NCBI GenBank assembly: GCA_963575745.1
Contig: CAUYUJ010012558.1
Span: 1,101,703 to 1,165,702 of the forward strand
Reading direction: 5' to 3'
Length of the DNA stretch: 64,000 nucleotides
Source of the DNA: Prorocentrum cordatum
Lineage: Eukaryota; Sar; Dinophyceae; Prorocentrales; Prorocentraceae
The first letter of the stretch is position 1. The number at the start of each line of letters is the position of its first letter. The position numbers were made by a program, and so were the translations under genes. Positions 11,446 through 23,139 of the stretch are shown here, one piece after another. The notes beneath the pieces were generated by a model. The model worked only from the letters and a program-made list of their open reading frames with translations, did no database searches and had not been told where the DNA came from.

Positions 11446-12891
11446 TGCTTGAGGACCACGGGCCGCCCGCTCTCGGGGCCTTTGTGGGAGCCCCCGGGCT
11501 CGACGCGAGGCTTTTCCGTGCAGTCACTCGGGGGGGCCCAGGACAGCCCCCGGGGGTTGTTTTGATCCCCTCGCGGAAACAACGCGGGCGCTGTGATGGG
11601 GGGGGGGCGCAGCACACGAGGTCACAAGCATGGAAAACGGATGACGTCTTTGAATTTCCTGACCCGTGCTTTTCCATGAAAAAGGACCTCGTGAGTCGGT
11701 ATAACCGTTTTCCCTGGGTGGCCGCCAGTCGCTGCGTCGCCGCTACCTCGTGTGTCCGATTGCTTTCCGAACGCACGCGCGGCTTGCACCGTATGGATTG
11801 CGCCACATGGATCACATCACATGGTCTACACCCGGTGTTCGACGCAGGTTGCCCGACCTGGCTTGCCTCACAAAGTTTGCGCCGCACAGATTGCACCATG
11901 TGGGACAATACGAATATATTGGCACAGTTTGTTTTTAATGCGTTCCGGGGATTCCCAAATTTCTAACAACCTTCGCGCGAGAAGCACTTTGCGTCGAATA
12001 TTGTCTACTCTGCCTGGCGCCGCTGGTCGGCGACCCATTCGCAGTCGAGGAGTCGCCCGTAGAAGGCTATTTGGCATTTGCTGATCCCCGTTCTCGTTGC
12101 CGAGCGCGGGGGGGGGCGGTGGCGCGCCGCCCCGTCGCCCGCCGCCGCGCACTGCGCGCATCTGCGGATTTCCAAAGGGCTGGTAAGGCAAATCGCGCGC
12201 GACTCTGGACATTTTCCTAGAGTGTACTGATCATCCAAGAACGTTTATGAACATGTCTGGCCTACTTTTGGAATCCCGGAACCAATTTCGACACATTGCG
12301 GAATCGATTTCGAAAAAAAAATCATCCTGAAACCATTTGAGAATTTCTGGAATTCAGAACTCTTCAGATGTCCTGCGCGGCGGGCGCACTCCACCCCTCA
12401 AAACGGTTTCTTGAAACGTTCTGGAATTCTTTTTCCAACAGAACTCTGAAACCGCTTTCGAACAAAAAACGGCCGCGCTTTTTGAAACATTATAGATTCT
12501 ATAATCCAGAAATAATTTCCGGGTGGTCTGACGGGCGCAACCGGCAGCGCGCGCCGCGCCCTGCGCGCGCGAGCAGCACTCGAAGGGGTCGCCTCGAAAA
12601 TCGCGCCACGGCAGCTGCGACTCGCGGACGCCCCAGAAGCCAAACATAATGCAGTTTGGAATCTCCGACGGGGCCCCGATGCGCGAAAATGCACCGCGCA
12701 CGTCGGGCAAGGGACCTACGCGACGGAATGCGCTCGACCATTCGTCCCTGGAGCCCGCGCGGATGGACGGAAAAACCTGGAACTCTGGTAAACTATCAAT
12801 ATCCACACTTCATGCTTCTCTGGTTTTCAAACGTCCACGGAGCGCCCCGTGACAGAGAGAGAAAGGAGATGGGCATAGAACCTGCGACGAA
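11446..12891. other. Gene-free stretch with an AT-rich island
   Basis: No gene supported. Positions 11,770-11,920 carry a weak repeated motif (ATTGCGCCACATGG, ATTGCACCATGTGG) that recurs near 16,270. Positions 12,240-12,520 are AT-rich with repeated GGAATTC and GAAACC words. The remainder is GC-rich. Confidence 0.4.
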
Positions 12892-13800
12892 TTAAACCGG
12901 CGCGCCCAGAAACGCTGCGAGCTGCAGGCCCAGCGCCGCGCGCCACGCGGTTTCCGCGCCTCCCGCTCGGGCCGGCGGCGCCAGCGGCAGGGCGGCGGCG
13001 CGCGGCGGCGGCGCCGGAACGCAGCTGCCGCAGGGCCTGCTCGCCAGCCGCCGCCAGGTCGGCGCCCCGCAGCCGCGGCGCAGGCAGGCCGCCCAGGCGG
13101 GCCCCTGGGGCGCCACGTGGGCCCGCCACGCACCGCCAGCGAAGAAGGCGCTGGCGGCGGCTGCCCCCGCCTCCGCCGCGGGGCGCTGGGCGGGCTGCGG
13201 AGCCAGCGCTCGGGCGGCCGCGGCGGCCGCCACTGCCGCGTCGTCGACCGCGCGGGGCGCGCGCCGCCTGCGCCCTGGGGCCGCCCAGCGCCGGCGCGCG
13301 CGGGGCCCGCGGGCGCCGTCGCCGTGTTTGGCCTTCAGCGCGGCCAACTCCACGGCTGCCATGACCCGACCCGCTGCGCGGCAGCGAACGCGCCCAGTCT
13401 CCTCGCGCGCACAAAGAGCAGCGCGCGAGCTGGCAAGCGGGCCCCCAACGCGTGGCTGGCCAGGCGGTCCGCGGCCGCATGGCCGGCACGGTCTTCCGGG
13501 GAGCCCCCCGCTCGCGGGCCGCTGCAGCGTCCAAGCGCGCCTCCGCCCACCTCGCGCGCAGGGCGCCGCTGCGGCAGTGCGGAGCAACGCGCCCCCACAG
13601 ATCCGAGTGCGCACACTCCGCGGGGTTGGCTCCGTCGCGGATGGCCGCCGCGCCGCGACTGACGAACCAAGGGTCCGCGATGCCCCCCCGGTCAGGCTCG
13701 GCGCGCGCGCTGCCGCGGTGAGTTCTGCCCGCTGGGCTGTCTGCGCGCCGCCCACTGGGTCACTGAAACCCCTTGCGCCCGCCGCCTCCAGCCGGATCCC
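12892..13800 (-). pseudogene. LINE RNase H and C-terminal remnant
   Basis: Minus frames contain A-E-L-T-A-A-A (near 13,720, a candidate catalytic-Glu helix) and G-H-A-A-A-D-R-L-A-S (13,447-13,492), the typical G-N-x-x-A-D-x-L-A signature at the end of RNase H domains. The pieces are in different frames. Downstream Ala/Arg-rich sequence may be the protein tail. Confidence 0.5.
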
Positions 13801-14899
13801 CCAGCCCGCTCTCGCAAACAGCGGATCGTCCGGGCGCGCGCGGGCCCCGTCCGCCCATGCGCGCGCCGCGCCACCACCTCGCAGGCAATGCGGGCCAGGC
13901 AGAATTAGCAGCGGCAGCGGCAGCCGCGCCTGCCCCGCGAGCGCCGCTAGCCGCAGGCCCTCAGGCAGCAGCCCGCGAGGAAAGTCTCAGGCGGCAGTCT
14001 CGCGTGGATCTCGTCGCGGCGCCCGCTCGCGAGCCCCGAGGCGGCGGCCCGAGTGGGCCCCCAGCGCGGGCGCTGCCGCCGACGCGTTCCAGGCCCTCCG
14101 GCGCCGCGCAGCAGCGGGGGCAAAGTGCCGGCTGACCCCACTTAGCAGCCACTGTCTCGGTCACCGCAGTCCCAAAGAGCACGGCGCGGAGCGCCCCAGC
14201 AGCATCGGGCGCGAGCGCGCCGCTGACTTGCAGCCGCCGCGTGGCCCATCTGTCAACGCCGCCCGCGACGCGCTGGAAGGCCGCGCGCCTCTCCGCCAGC
14301 GAGCGCGCTTCGCGCTTGGACCACGCTTCGAGCAGCACGGCGCGGGTGTCGAGCAGACTCTGGTCGGCGGGGCGCCAGCCCGAGGGGGCGGCGCTCGCCC
14401 CGGTCCAGCACTCGACGTTCGCGCTCAGCTGCAGCTCCGCCGGGCTCCAGAAACGGCCAGAAATGGGCCCGAACCCGCGCCCGTGGCCTGCGCCAAGGGC
14501 CGCCGTGGCGCCCCGCCGCCATGTCCAGCCGCCAGCTCAGCGCCAGCTCCCCGAAAACGACACCGACGGCCGCCCGCGTTCCACCGCGGCACACCGCTTG
14601 TCGCGCCGCCGTGCGGAAGCCGGCCAAGTCCTGCGCCGGGGGCTGGCTGCATGCCGCGCCGCGCAGGCCAGCAGCCGCCCCTCCGGCAGCGCCCCGCTGG
14701 CAACGCGCGTTGAAGCCGACCCGCAGCTTGCCCAGCCTGCAGGAACGGCCCCGCGCGACGTCCAGCCGGTCCGCGGAATCAGCGCACCGACGGGCCTTGC
14801 CAGCGGTGGGTGCCACGCACAAGTCACGGAACCCCGTGTTCCCACAAGTTCCAGGCGCCTGGTCCGACAGCCAACGCCGGGAACGCCGCGCGAGTAGCA

Positions 14900-15215
14900 A
14901 ACTGGCGCGATTTCGTCCAGTTCAGCCTCCAATCCATTGCCGCCTCGAAGGCCTCCGTGGCCTACAACGCCTGCCACAGCTCGCGCGCTGCGTCGCCGCC
15001 GGCCTCGGCCGCGCCACTGGCTCAGAGGGCGAAGTCGTCGACGTGCGCCCTGCGGCGGGGGCGGTCGCTGACTCGGCCTGTGCGCGCCATCCACGGCCGC
15101 GCCAGGGCTCCGACCACGAACGCCGCCAGGGAGCCCGGCAGGACCCTTGCCTCAGCGAGCACGGCAGGCACTGCTGGCCTAAACGAACTTGCATCACGCA
15201 AATTGCATCGCCGAG
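14900..15215 (-). pseudogene. LINE reverse transcriptase fragment
   Basis: The minus frame 15,228 to 15,022 holds L-P-G-S-L-A-A-F-V-V-G-A-L (palm helix around motif B) and then H-V-D-D-F-A-L. Motif A and the fingers are missing upstream, where the sequence becomes AT-rich. Confidence 0.7.
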
Positions 15216-16559
15216 GCTGCACCTTCATGCTTGTTTGTTTTCATCTCGTATTCTCTGATCAACCCGACCAAATATCGACGACCCCAATCACTCATGACAA
15301 ATAATACCATGCGCGCAATGGTTGATATCAGATCATGTTGCAGGAGCCCTTTTGCAAAGAAATGCCACACTGCCCCCATGCGCTCGCAAATAACGAGTAT
15401 ATACCTAAAACATGAGAGATGAATTCTGGTCCACATAAAACCGTTTTTAAACCAGATGGCTACAACACAAGAAATAACTATTATTCTGCCCGCGCCGACT
15501 TGCTGATACCAAAAAGACCTATATGTTTGTAGCAAATTCTCATCTCACCACGCGACGCATCCGCGTTGATCTATCATGCGCCGGGCGCACAACGAGGCAT
15601 CAGATAGTGGAATGGGGGCCACGCGTCACCTGCGCGCGCTTCTCGAAACGTCTCACGACAGAGTTTACTCAATCACATATCAGACAACCAACTTTGCTTG
15701 AACCACATTTGTTTGGATTTACGCGCACGCGCCCCTCGTCATCATCACCCTCACCAGCGCCATTGCACCATCGCTGATATATTGAGCGTGGGTCGCCGCC
15801 ACTACCACTGCCATTAGCAAATCATGCCCATCACCGACACACGAGCATCAACATCGTCACCGTCGCCACCAACACTGGCGCCGTCATTGGACCTGCCGTC
15901 GAAAACGTAGTCATCGCGTGCGCCTTCGCTACTAACATTATAGTCGCCGCCATTGCCGATGCCATCAAGACATCACGACCGCCCGGGTCACCGACGCGCA
16001 CTAACGTGGCCGCGCGCCAGCGCGGCCTCTGAGACGCGCTGGGAAGTTCCCATCGGTAAGCGCCATCGCGGCATCATCAACTGAGCCAAACCAGCTGACT
16101 GCTCTGCGCGCAAGCGTGCGCGCGCCAGAGCGGCCGTAGAGATGCGCTAGCAAGTGCCAAGTAGTCACCGCAATCGCAAGGTGTGCCGAACAAGTTGTGG
16201 GTGCGAGGCTGGGGTGTTTGCACGGGCAATGGGCTTGGCAACGCATGATTCACTTGGTGTACTGCGTCACGAAGATTGCGCCACATAATGTATTCAATCA
16301 ATTGCACACTATGCCTATACGCATTTGTATATACCGTTGCAGCCCAAGGCCTGTACATCATGGCTTGGTCCACGAATCATGAACAAAGACATTTGAACGC
16401 ACTGTTGTCAGTTTCCACCACATGTGCTGGATCACGTGGTTCGCGTCCCACGCGCTGCACCGCATAGTGCACATCGAGACTGCAATAACCCAGTGTCCGG
16501 GCTCATCTCTGATACACATGTCTTCCTTTCGGCCGCACGAGCTTCCAACACGCCCGAAG
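15216..16559. other. Gene-free stretch with lower GC
   Basis: AT-richer than the surroundings to about 15,720, then a strongly diverged CATCAC/GCCATC triplet-type repeat (15,735-15,975). Positions 16,190-16,470 include the weak ATTGCGCCACATAATG motif shared with about 11.8 kb. No gene recognised. Confidence 0.4.
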
Positions 16560-17120
16560 CGGCACCTTAGAGGACCTTGATAGGGCTCTGATGACCCCAA
16601 GAGGGGCCCACCAAGACGGCCCCAAGAGCGGCCCATCAGGGGTCCCTAAACAGACCCGGTGGGATATTCAGGAACCAGCCCCTTTCTCACAGCCACAAGA
16701 TGGCCCCAAGACCCCAAACGGGCCCCCAAGAGGGGGAACAGGGCCGACCTAAAACGAGTCTTGAAATGGGGGGCGTCCAGGAAGGCTGAAGAGAGCGCGA
16801 CAAACACGCTCACACGGCCCAGGATGGTTCCAAGAAGCCTGCAGAACGGGCGAAGGGGCCTCCAAGACAGCAGAAGGTGGCGGAAGAAGGCCCAAGAATG
16901 TCACCAGAGGATCCAAAAGAACTTCAAGATGCGCGAAACAGTCCAAATCGTCAAAGACCGTTTAATGTTTGACGGTGTTTAACTTTTTAGGGCTTTCGGC
17001 TCCACGTGGCTCTGAGAAGGCGCCCAACGGGCCCGAGAGGGCCTAAGAGAGTCCTTACACCGGGCCAAATTAGCTCAAGAGGTTTCCAGACGGCATTAGA
17101 GAGACCAATGGTCAAGAGGG
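16560..17120. repeat. Degenerate 11-bp-period repeats, family CCCCAAGAGG, + orientation
   Basis: Words such as CCCCAAGAGGGGCCC and CCCCCAAGAGG recur at about 11-bp steps or multiples with heavy decay. Same family as at 17.48, 38.5, 46.8, 48.4 and 63.66 kb. Confidence 0.6.
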
Positions 17121-17470
17121 CTTCTGGAGAGGTTCCAGTCGGCGTCTGGAAGCGTCAGAAGCATTGCGAGGCAAGGTGCGTATGTCATGCGGGCAAAGTC
17201 GGAGCCCGGGCACACCCGTTGTGCAGCCAGGGCGCGGGGGGCAGCGGAATGACCAGCCTGCAGGGAGGAACCCAGGAGGGGATAAAACGGCTATGAACTG
17301 TGAGGATAGAGTGAAAACGAGGAACGTATAGATGAGAGGACAGAAAGAGACAATGTATGGCAGAACCGCTCGGCGAGATCTGACACGCCGTTCCTCGGTG
17401 GGCCGGGGGACAGCTCAGTGTAGTCCGCCGGCCGACATTGCATCACCGTTCCTCATTCCCTGCGTTGGAA
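17121..17470. other. Gene-free spacer
   Basis: No coherent coding frame or structured repeat seen. Confidence 0.4.
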
Positions 17471-17474
17471 GGAG

Positions 17475-17790
17475 CATTATTTGTTGAAGGGGTTCGGCTT
17501 CTCTTGGGGGCCCCTTGGGAATCTCTGAGGCTCTTGGACCGCCTTGGGCCACCTTGGAGCTTGCCACCCGTTGATCACCGCTTTTGGGGCGCCGCTCTTG
17601 GAGCTCTCGTGGAGCCGCCTCGGAGCAGCCCTGGGCCTTTCCACGGGCGCTCCTGCGTGTCTTCCGAGCTTGCTTGGAGCCCCTCCAGATCCCACTTCGG
17701 GGCCGTCCTGAGGCAGGGCCCCCTGGAGGTCCCAAAGTGCACCCAGGGGCCCCCAACAGGCCCTGAAGAGGCTCTCACCCAAAGCAGAAC
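17475..17790. repeat. Degenerate 11-bp-period repeats, opposite orientation
   Basis: CTCTTGGGGGCCCC, CTCTTGGAGC and CTTGGGCC words: the reverse complement of the family at 16.56 kb. Facing arrays 0.4 kb apart form a loose inverted arrangement. Confidence 0.55.
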
Positions 17791-18319
17791 TACAGCATTC
17801 CCAACCATATTACGAGGAGACCTCCACAGCGGGTCTCCAGGAACATGGCCGGCAAGCATGGGCGACGGTGTGAAAAATTGCATATCCCACGGCAATATGA
17901 CAACCCCAAGCCATGTTCCTTGGAGCCGTCCATGGGGACTAATCCAATACCATTCTCACAGAAAACGAGGGAGACAGCATGGAGGTCGCAGAAACCCGAT
18001 CCAGCTTCCTAGGAGCCCTCCACACAGGACTCTCGAAGACCACAGCTGGTAGCTGGGAGTGCTTGCTTTCGCCCCTTCCCATCGCGCCCTCAAACCCACA
18101 ATCAGGGCACCGTGGCGGTGCGGGCCAAAGGCCGCTGGATAAAAACACCACTGCGGTGTCCCTGCATATCGCTTTGTCGCTGAAAATCGGCAACGATATG
18201 GAAAACGCATCAACAGGCACGAATCGCACGCGGCACAAATGCTGGGACATCGGCACAAATAACGTTGTGAACTCGTCATGCAACAGATCCGACAGGTCCT
18301 CTGTACATTTCCGACTACG

Positions 18320-18550
18320 GCTGGTGAGCGTTGAGCCGCCAGATCTCGTCCCGCCAAACAGGGTCCTCCTTTCAGAGTCGGACTCCGCAAGGCCTGGTGT
18401 CTCTACAGCCTTCCGCCTGGGCCTGTACTCCTCGCTGGCGTCGGATGTGCACAGACTCCTCGCCAGGGACGCGGCGCCATCCCCGCACAGCACCAGGGTG
18501 AACCGGTGGGCCACGGCCCTCTCCTTCTCCGGGACAATCGGGTCGGCCGA
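18320..18550 (-). CDS. Possible unidentified exon
   Basis: The minus frame reads A-D-P-I-V-P-E-K-E-R-A-V, then H-R-F-T-L-V-L-C-G-D-G-A-A-S-L-A-R-S-L, then a charged stretch with E-E-Y-R-P-R-R-K and S-D-S-E-R-R-T-L-F-G-G. Composition is protein-like, with a hydrophobic strand, a helix and no low complexity. I recognise no family and no clear splice sites at either end, so it may be spurious. The frame stays open to 17,939 but loses this character. Confidence 0.25.
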
Positions 18551-18687
18551 CGGAGGTGGATGCCACAGAGGGGGGTCAGCGATTCAGCTCACCTTTTTTT
18601 CGCGGCGCCCCCCGGCACCAGACAAAAAAAAACGTCCGGCGACGGGGCCGAAACCGGCCGCGCGGCGCTGATTTCGACCCCCCACCC

Positions 18688-18996
18688 TCGGCTATACACG
18701 CAGGAGGGACCCGGGGTAAGAGTGAGCCCTGGTGCAAACTTTTGGAGGGCCGCGGGGGGCTCAAACGCAAGCGCGCAAAACGCTACCATCGCGTCGAGTT
18801 CGGCTATCGGGGGACCCCCTGTGGGCGGATGGTCACTCTAACGTGTAGTCGTAGGGGAACAAAAAATAACATAAACATATAAACTCGGAGGTCCGCGCGC
18901 CGGAGACGCCGCCGGGGGGCCCCAGCGCCGATCCGAGAAACCCGCGCGGACTTCCGAGTTTTTATGTTTATGCCACTCTTTGTTCCCCTAAGTCGA
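18688..18996. mobile_element. TIR element A2 (introner-type TIR), interrupted by a nested MITE
   Basis: Perfect 5-bp TSD CACCC at 18,683-18,687 and 18,997-19,001. The left end reads TCGGCTATACACGCAGGAG. The right end, read on the minus strand once the nested insertion is removed, is TCGACTACACGTTAGAG. Both match the ends of the 331-bp element at 30,778-31,108. Without the nested MITE and its duplicated AGTCG the element is 165 bp and has no coding potential. It is therefore a short non-autonomous member of the same family. Confidence 0.85.
18852..18990. mobile_element. MITE B1, 139 bp, nested in element A2
   Basis: Perfect 5-bp TSD AGTCG at 18,847-18,851 and 18,991-18,995. The ends are exact inverted copies, TAGGGGAACAAA and its complement. 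The arms stay similar for about 50 bp: ATAAACATATAAACTCGG on the left against ATAAACATAAAAACTCGG on the right, followed by AGGTCCGCGCG/AAGTCCGCGCG. The loop is about 35 bp and GC-rich. No coding capacity. A diverged relative is at 30,010-30,185. Confidence 0.9.
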
Positions 18997-19001
18997 CACC
19001 C

Positions 19002-20051
19002 TTCCCTGTCCCCCCATGTCGCCCGACCCGAGATGAAAGAGAGCTTCGTGACCGAGTGATTGAACCGGAACCCGCCGCCCGGGACCACGCCGTCCGCCCG
19101 ATCCTCCATCGCCGGCGGCCGCCCCCCGGCGGGGGAGCAACAGCGGTCGGCCAAGAGGCGCGCCCTGGGCCCGCGGGCAGAGAGAGAGAGAGAGAGAGGG
19201 ATGGCGAGGGGGGGCGAGCGCGAAGGCCCAGCCATGCTCGCGTCGTGATTGGGTTGTGCTCGCGTCGCGGAATTGTCAGCACGGCGGAATTTCGGATGTT
19301 TCGGCCTCGTGGGGCCTTCGCGGGGCCCCGATGCGGTCAAAAAACGGCCCCCTGGGGCTGGGCGCGAATTGATGAGGGGGGGGCGATAAAAGGAGGGTGT
19401 CCATTTCGGACCCGAAACGGCCCCCTCTGGGGCCCTGAAAGGCCCCTTCAAAGGGCCCTAAAACGTCCCTTTTCTGCCGCCATCGCTGCCCCGCCATGTA
19501 TCGTCTCCCCATTGCGCGCCCCGCAACGGGGAAAGGGTCGGAACTTTCCGGCAACCGCGCTTTAGCAAAATCAGGACGTCGCAAATCTGGGGGACAACGC
19601 GCGCCCCCCCGTGGACGAACTGCCCCTCCAACCCAAATTGCTGGCTGGTTTTGGTAACTACTGATGCAAGGAAATGCGCCATTGTGGGAGGACTCTCTTC
19701 AAATTTCCACCATGTTCCATCAGCCTTCCGATGACAAGCATCCGACGGCGGCCCCGCCGCCATCTCGCGCCCACCAATTTCCGACGCCCTTCTGCAGCAT
19801 TTCGCGGGGATGCAGGTGTCAACCCCCTTCAAGTCCCGAAAACCAAACCTTTTCTGGAACGCTGCAAATTGGCGCGCGCGCGCCGCGATTGATAAGCGCG
19901 GGCGGGGCTGAGACAGATGACTGCCTCGTGCGCGCTGCATGTCAGGAAATCTGCGGCCGCTGAACTGCGACGTCTGCGCGAGCGCACCGTCCGCGCCACA
20001 CCGGGCGGCGCCGGCGCCGGCGCGACACTACTGCCCCGACTCGCTGGGCCC
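19002..20051. other. Gene-free GC-rich stretch
   Basis: Includes short (GA)n at about 19,170-19,200 and runs of GGGGCCC. Frames on both strands are arginine/alanine-rich shadows without domains. Confidence 0.4.
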
Positions 20052-20083
20052 AGAGAGAGAGAGAGAGGGAGAGAGAGAGAGAG

Positions 20084-20142
<59 letters not shown>
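20052..20142. repeat. (GA)n dinucleotide repeat
   Basis: About 90 bp of GA with a few GGGA/AAAG interruptions. Confidence 0.97.
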
Positions 20143-20143
<1 letters not shown>

Positions 20144-21779
20144 GTCGCCAACTTGGGTGCCTTCGGACACCGGGCAACGCCTCGATAATGACTTTTAAAA
20201 GGGCGCGCGCATGCGCCTCCGGATTGGCCCGACCGCGCCTGACATCTGTCTAGCGCGTGCGTTGGGCCTCGCAGGTGCTTCGCGCTTATGCCCTCGCAGC
20301 CCGCGAACGCTATATTTGCGTCCGCGCCGCGGCGCTCCTCCAACGCGCCCGCGGGGCGCGGCGGCCGAAGGGGCGCCGAAATAGAAAGGGGGGGGGGCGC
20401 CCAACAGTGGCACCGCGCAGCTCCGCGCCGCACGTTCATCAATAGTTTGTCTGCGCGTGCTCGCCGCCATGCCCTGCGCGACCGCGCAACGCGCGCCCCG
20501 CGCTTGAACCCGCGCTGCCCCGCGCCTGCGAATGATCGGGTTGCGCCCGGCAGCAAAAAAAGTGATCAGCGAGCCCGCAACGGGCAAGCAACGGGCTGCT
20601 GCCCTTTCGCACAGAGGAACCCCTGCGAATGCCACCGGCGCGCCGACGCCGGCGATGGAAGGATGGAGAAGAAAATAGGGGGGGCCTCGACTGCGCGCCA
20701 GCGCGACGCAGGAACTACGCTACCGGAAAAAATGCTGCGTTCACACCAGCTGCGCCGATGCACTCAATGCGTTGCGGATGGGATAGTAGGGCCACCCCCG
20801 CGGACGGGGCGGCGCGCGAAGGATTGGGGGGCACGGTGGCGGATAGAGAGGAGCGGGGGCGCGTCACGGAGGGCCGCGGGCAAAAGTAACGGCCCCCTTC
20901 TTTTCTTCATCCTCTTGACATCTCAACAGGTGTTCCTCTTCGCCCTCGCAGTGGCACAGCGGTCTCCAGGTCTTGCGAGGGCTCGAGGCCAGACAGACCC
21001 CCCCCCCCCCGACAGAAAACTAACGAGCGGTCCACGCGCAGCGACGCGCGATGAAGAAGCGCGTTCGTTCGAGAAGTCGCCGCAAATTTCGCCCACGACA
21101 GATGGCCCGCGGCCGCGTGGGCGGAAAGTCACAGAGCCATCAGGGGCGCGCGGGCCCTTGCATTTCAACGACCTCGCGCCGCCCGCAAGACCCCTCGGCG
21201 TTCCATGGCGAGATCCGCGACCCCCCACACCTCCCGCGCATTGCGCTGATGAAACTTCTCGGGCGGGGCAAGCGGATGGGGCACTCTGCGCGACCTCCCG
21301 AGAGGGAGGGGGGCCCTGGGTGAACTCCGCACCCGCGGCCTCGCGCTCTCGCAGAACCCTCGCCGGCGGCGGGCCGTCGCCTCCCCCCCCCCCTCCGCTG
21401 ATCGCGAGGGGCCCCCAGATGACGCCCGCCCGACGCTGGTTTCTGCAGGCGCGACGCCAGTCGCCGCCTCGTTGCCATTGTCGCCCACCTCGGAGCACTC
21501 GATGAAACCTGTCTCGGGCCGTCGCTTCGCAGGCTGACGACGGCGGTGCGCATGCAATGCGGACTGCGCCGCCCCGCTCGCGCATTTGCGCGGGCTTCCC
21601 ACTGCGCCCTGGCCGCCCATTTGAACCAGTGCGTTCGTCATCATCAGGCGCGGACGCGGCAGCGCGCTCGCGGCAGTTTCGGGGGGGGCGCAGCAGCGCG
21701 CAGCAACAAGGCGCTCGCTGCCTTCGGTGGGCAACATTCCTGGCGCATCCGCGAGAAAACGCTGGCGCGCTGAGCCGGG
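20143..21779. other. Gene-free GC-rich stretch
   Basis: Long frames (for example 20,288-21,505 on + and 20,923-22,095 on -) run in parallel on both strands and are Arg/Ala/Pro-rich, as expected of GC-rich non-coding DNA. No motif recognised. Confidence 0.4.
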
Positions 21780-22500
21780 CTAAGACGAAGTGTCTCGAAT
21801 TCTGCGCGCTGCGAAAGCCGCGCCCTGCGAGCCCGCAGCGAATGAAGACCGCGCGCGCCGTGCGCGCCCTGTAGAATCGAGAGAAAGGCCGCGCCGCTGC
21901 TCCGCCCTGCGAGACCGCGGCGAATAGCGCCTGCGCCCCAGGCGCACCCCTTGCGGCGTCGAGGAAATTCCGAACGTGCCGCGCCGTGCGAGCCTGTAGC
22001 GGGCAATGGCCGCGACCTCTGCGCACCCCCAGCGGCGCCGCGGAAACGCCGCGCCTGCCGCGCCCTGCGAGCCTGCGCCGGTTAGAGACCGCCACCGCCT
22101 GCGCACAACTGCGGCGTCAAGGATGCGCAGCGCGCGCCGCGCCCTGCGAGCCTGCGCCGGATGCAGGCTGCGCGCGCTGACGCCCCCCTGTAGCGACAAG
22201 GAAGTGCCGCGCTTGCCGCGCCCCCATGCCCGCGCGCCCTCCGCGCCCCGCACGGCGACGAGAAAAAGCCGCGCCTGCCCCGCCCTGCGCGACTGCAACG
22301 GATAGAGACCGCACCCCCTGAACCCCACTTGCGGCGCCGAGGGAATCCCTGTCGAGAGAACGCCGCGCCTGCCTGGCATGCGAGCCTGAAACGGGCAGCG
22401 GCAACGCCCCGCGCGCGCCTCGCGCGGCGTCGAGAAAGCGTTGCGCGCGCCGCTCGCTGCGAGTCCTGCGCGCACGCGTTGCGCGTTGCGCGCGTCATCT
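21780..22500. repeat. 79-bp-period degenerate minisatellite
   Basis: The word GCCCTGCGAGCCTGC and variants recur near 21,821, 21,902, 21,982, 22,061, 22,139, 22,285 and 22,373, that is at about 79-82 bp steps or multiples. A downstream GCGGCGTCGAGG-like word recurs in the same phase. About nine units. The 303-codon minus frame through it is a translation of the repeat. Confidence 0.7.
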
Positions 22501-23139
22501 GGGTGACTCGATATGCATCTGCGTTTTCTCCCGGCGACAACGCGGGCCAACAGTCGGCGCCGACCCGCCGGCCTCAGCCACGCGCGCCGCGCGAGTAGGA
22601 CAACCGCCAATCGCGCCCAGACCGCCGCGCAAGCCGACCTGCAATTGGCAAGCTCGCGTAGAGAGCCGCGGCCTGGAAGAAAAGAAACCAAGAGCTACCC
22701 GCGACGATCATTGCCCGGGCGCTTCCCGCCGAGGAGAGCGAGGAAGAACAGGGGGGGCGAACGCAGGGGGGCGGCGCGGGCCCCCGCCCAAAGGGAACCC
22801 GAGACACCTGCGGCAGGCGGAAGCGGGCCGCGCGGCGGAGGGCGCGAGGAAGAGGAGCGCCCGCCTCCGATGTGTCCGAAACCTCCTCGGCAGCTAGCGG
22901 GTGGGCAACGCGTGGACGTTACCGCGCAGCCTGGCCAGCACTCGCGGTCGGGCGCGGAGAAAGTTATGAACTCACTTGGGTCCGAATCCCCCCCCCGGCG
23001 CGCGAGGTGTTCAACGTCGTGCGCAGTAAACCGTGAATTAGTAGAATGCACAGCTCTTCGTCTGGCATCTTCTCGAGCAAATTAGAAACGAACCTGATAT
23101 TAGGGCCATCGCATGAGCAGAACTCGTATACCGAGTCGT
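22501..23139. other. Gene-free stretch
   Basis: GC-rich and without domain-like frames. It ends where GC falls at the start of the LINE fragment. Confidence 0.4.

Larger units (their letters stand above)
12892..15215 (-). mobile_element. 5'-truncated LINE fragment (H-V-D-D-F lineage)
   Basis: Minus-strand remnants follow LINE order: RT motif C A-H-V-D-D-F-A-L (catalytic codons 15,031-15,045); a C-terminal zinc motif W-G-Q-P-A-L-C-P-R-C followed by A-P-E-G-L-E (14,090-14,145); then RNase H signs near 13.7 and 13.45 kb. All lie in different frames with stops. The RT block begins just inside an abrupt drop in GC at about 15.2 kb, consistent with 5' truncation during target-primed reverse transcription. 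The same active-site form as the 2.7-8.9 kb element suggests a related lineage. The 3' end is uncertain. Confidence 0.75.

Noticed and set aside
21780-22691. 303-codon minus-strand frame
   Set aside because: Coincides with a 79-bp minisatellite; the peptide merely mirrors the DNA repeat.
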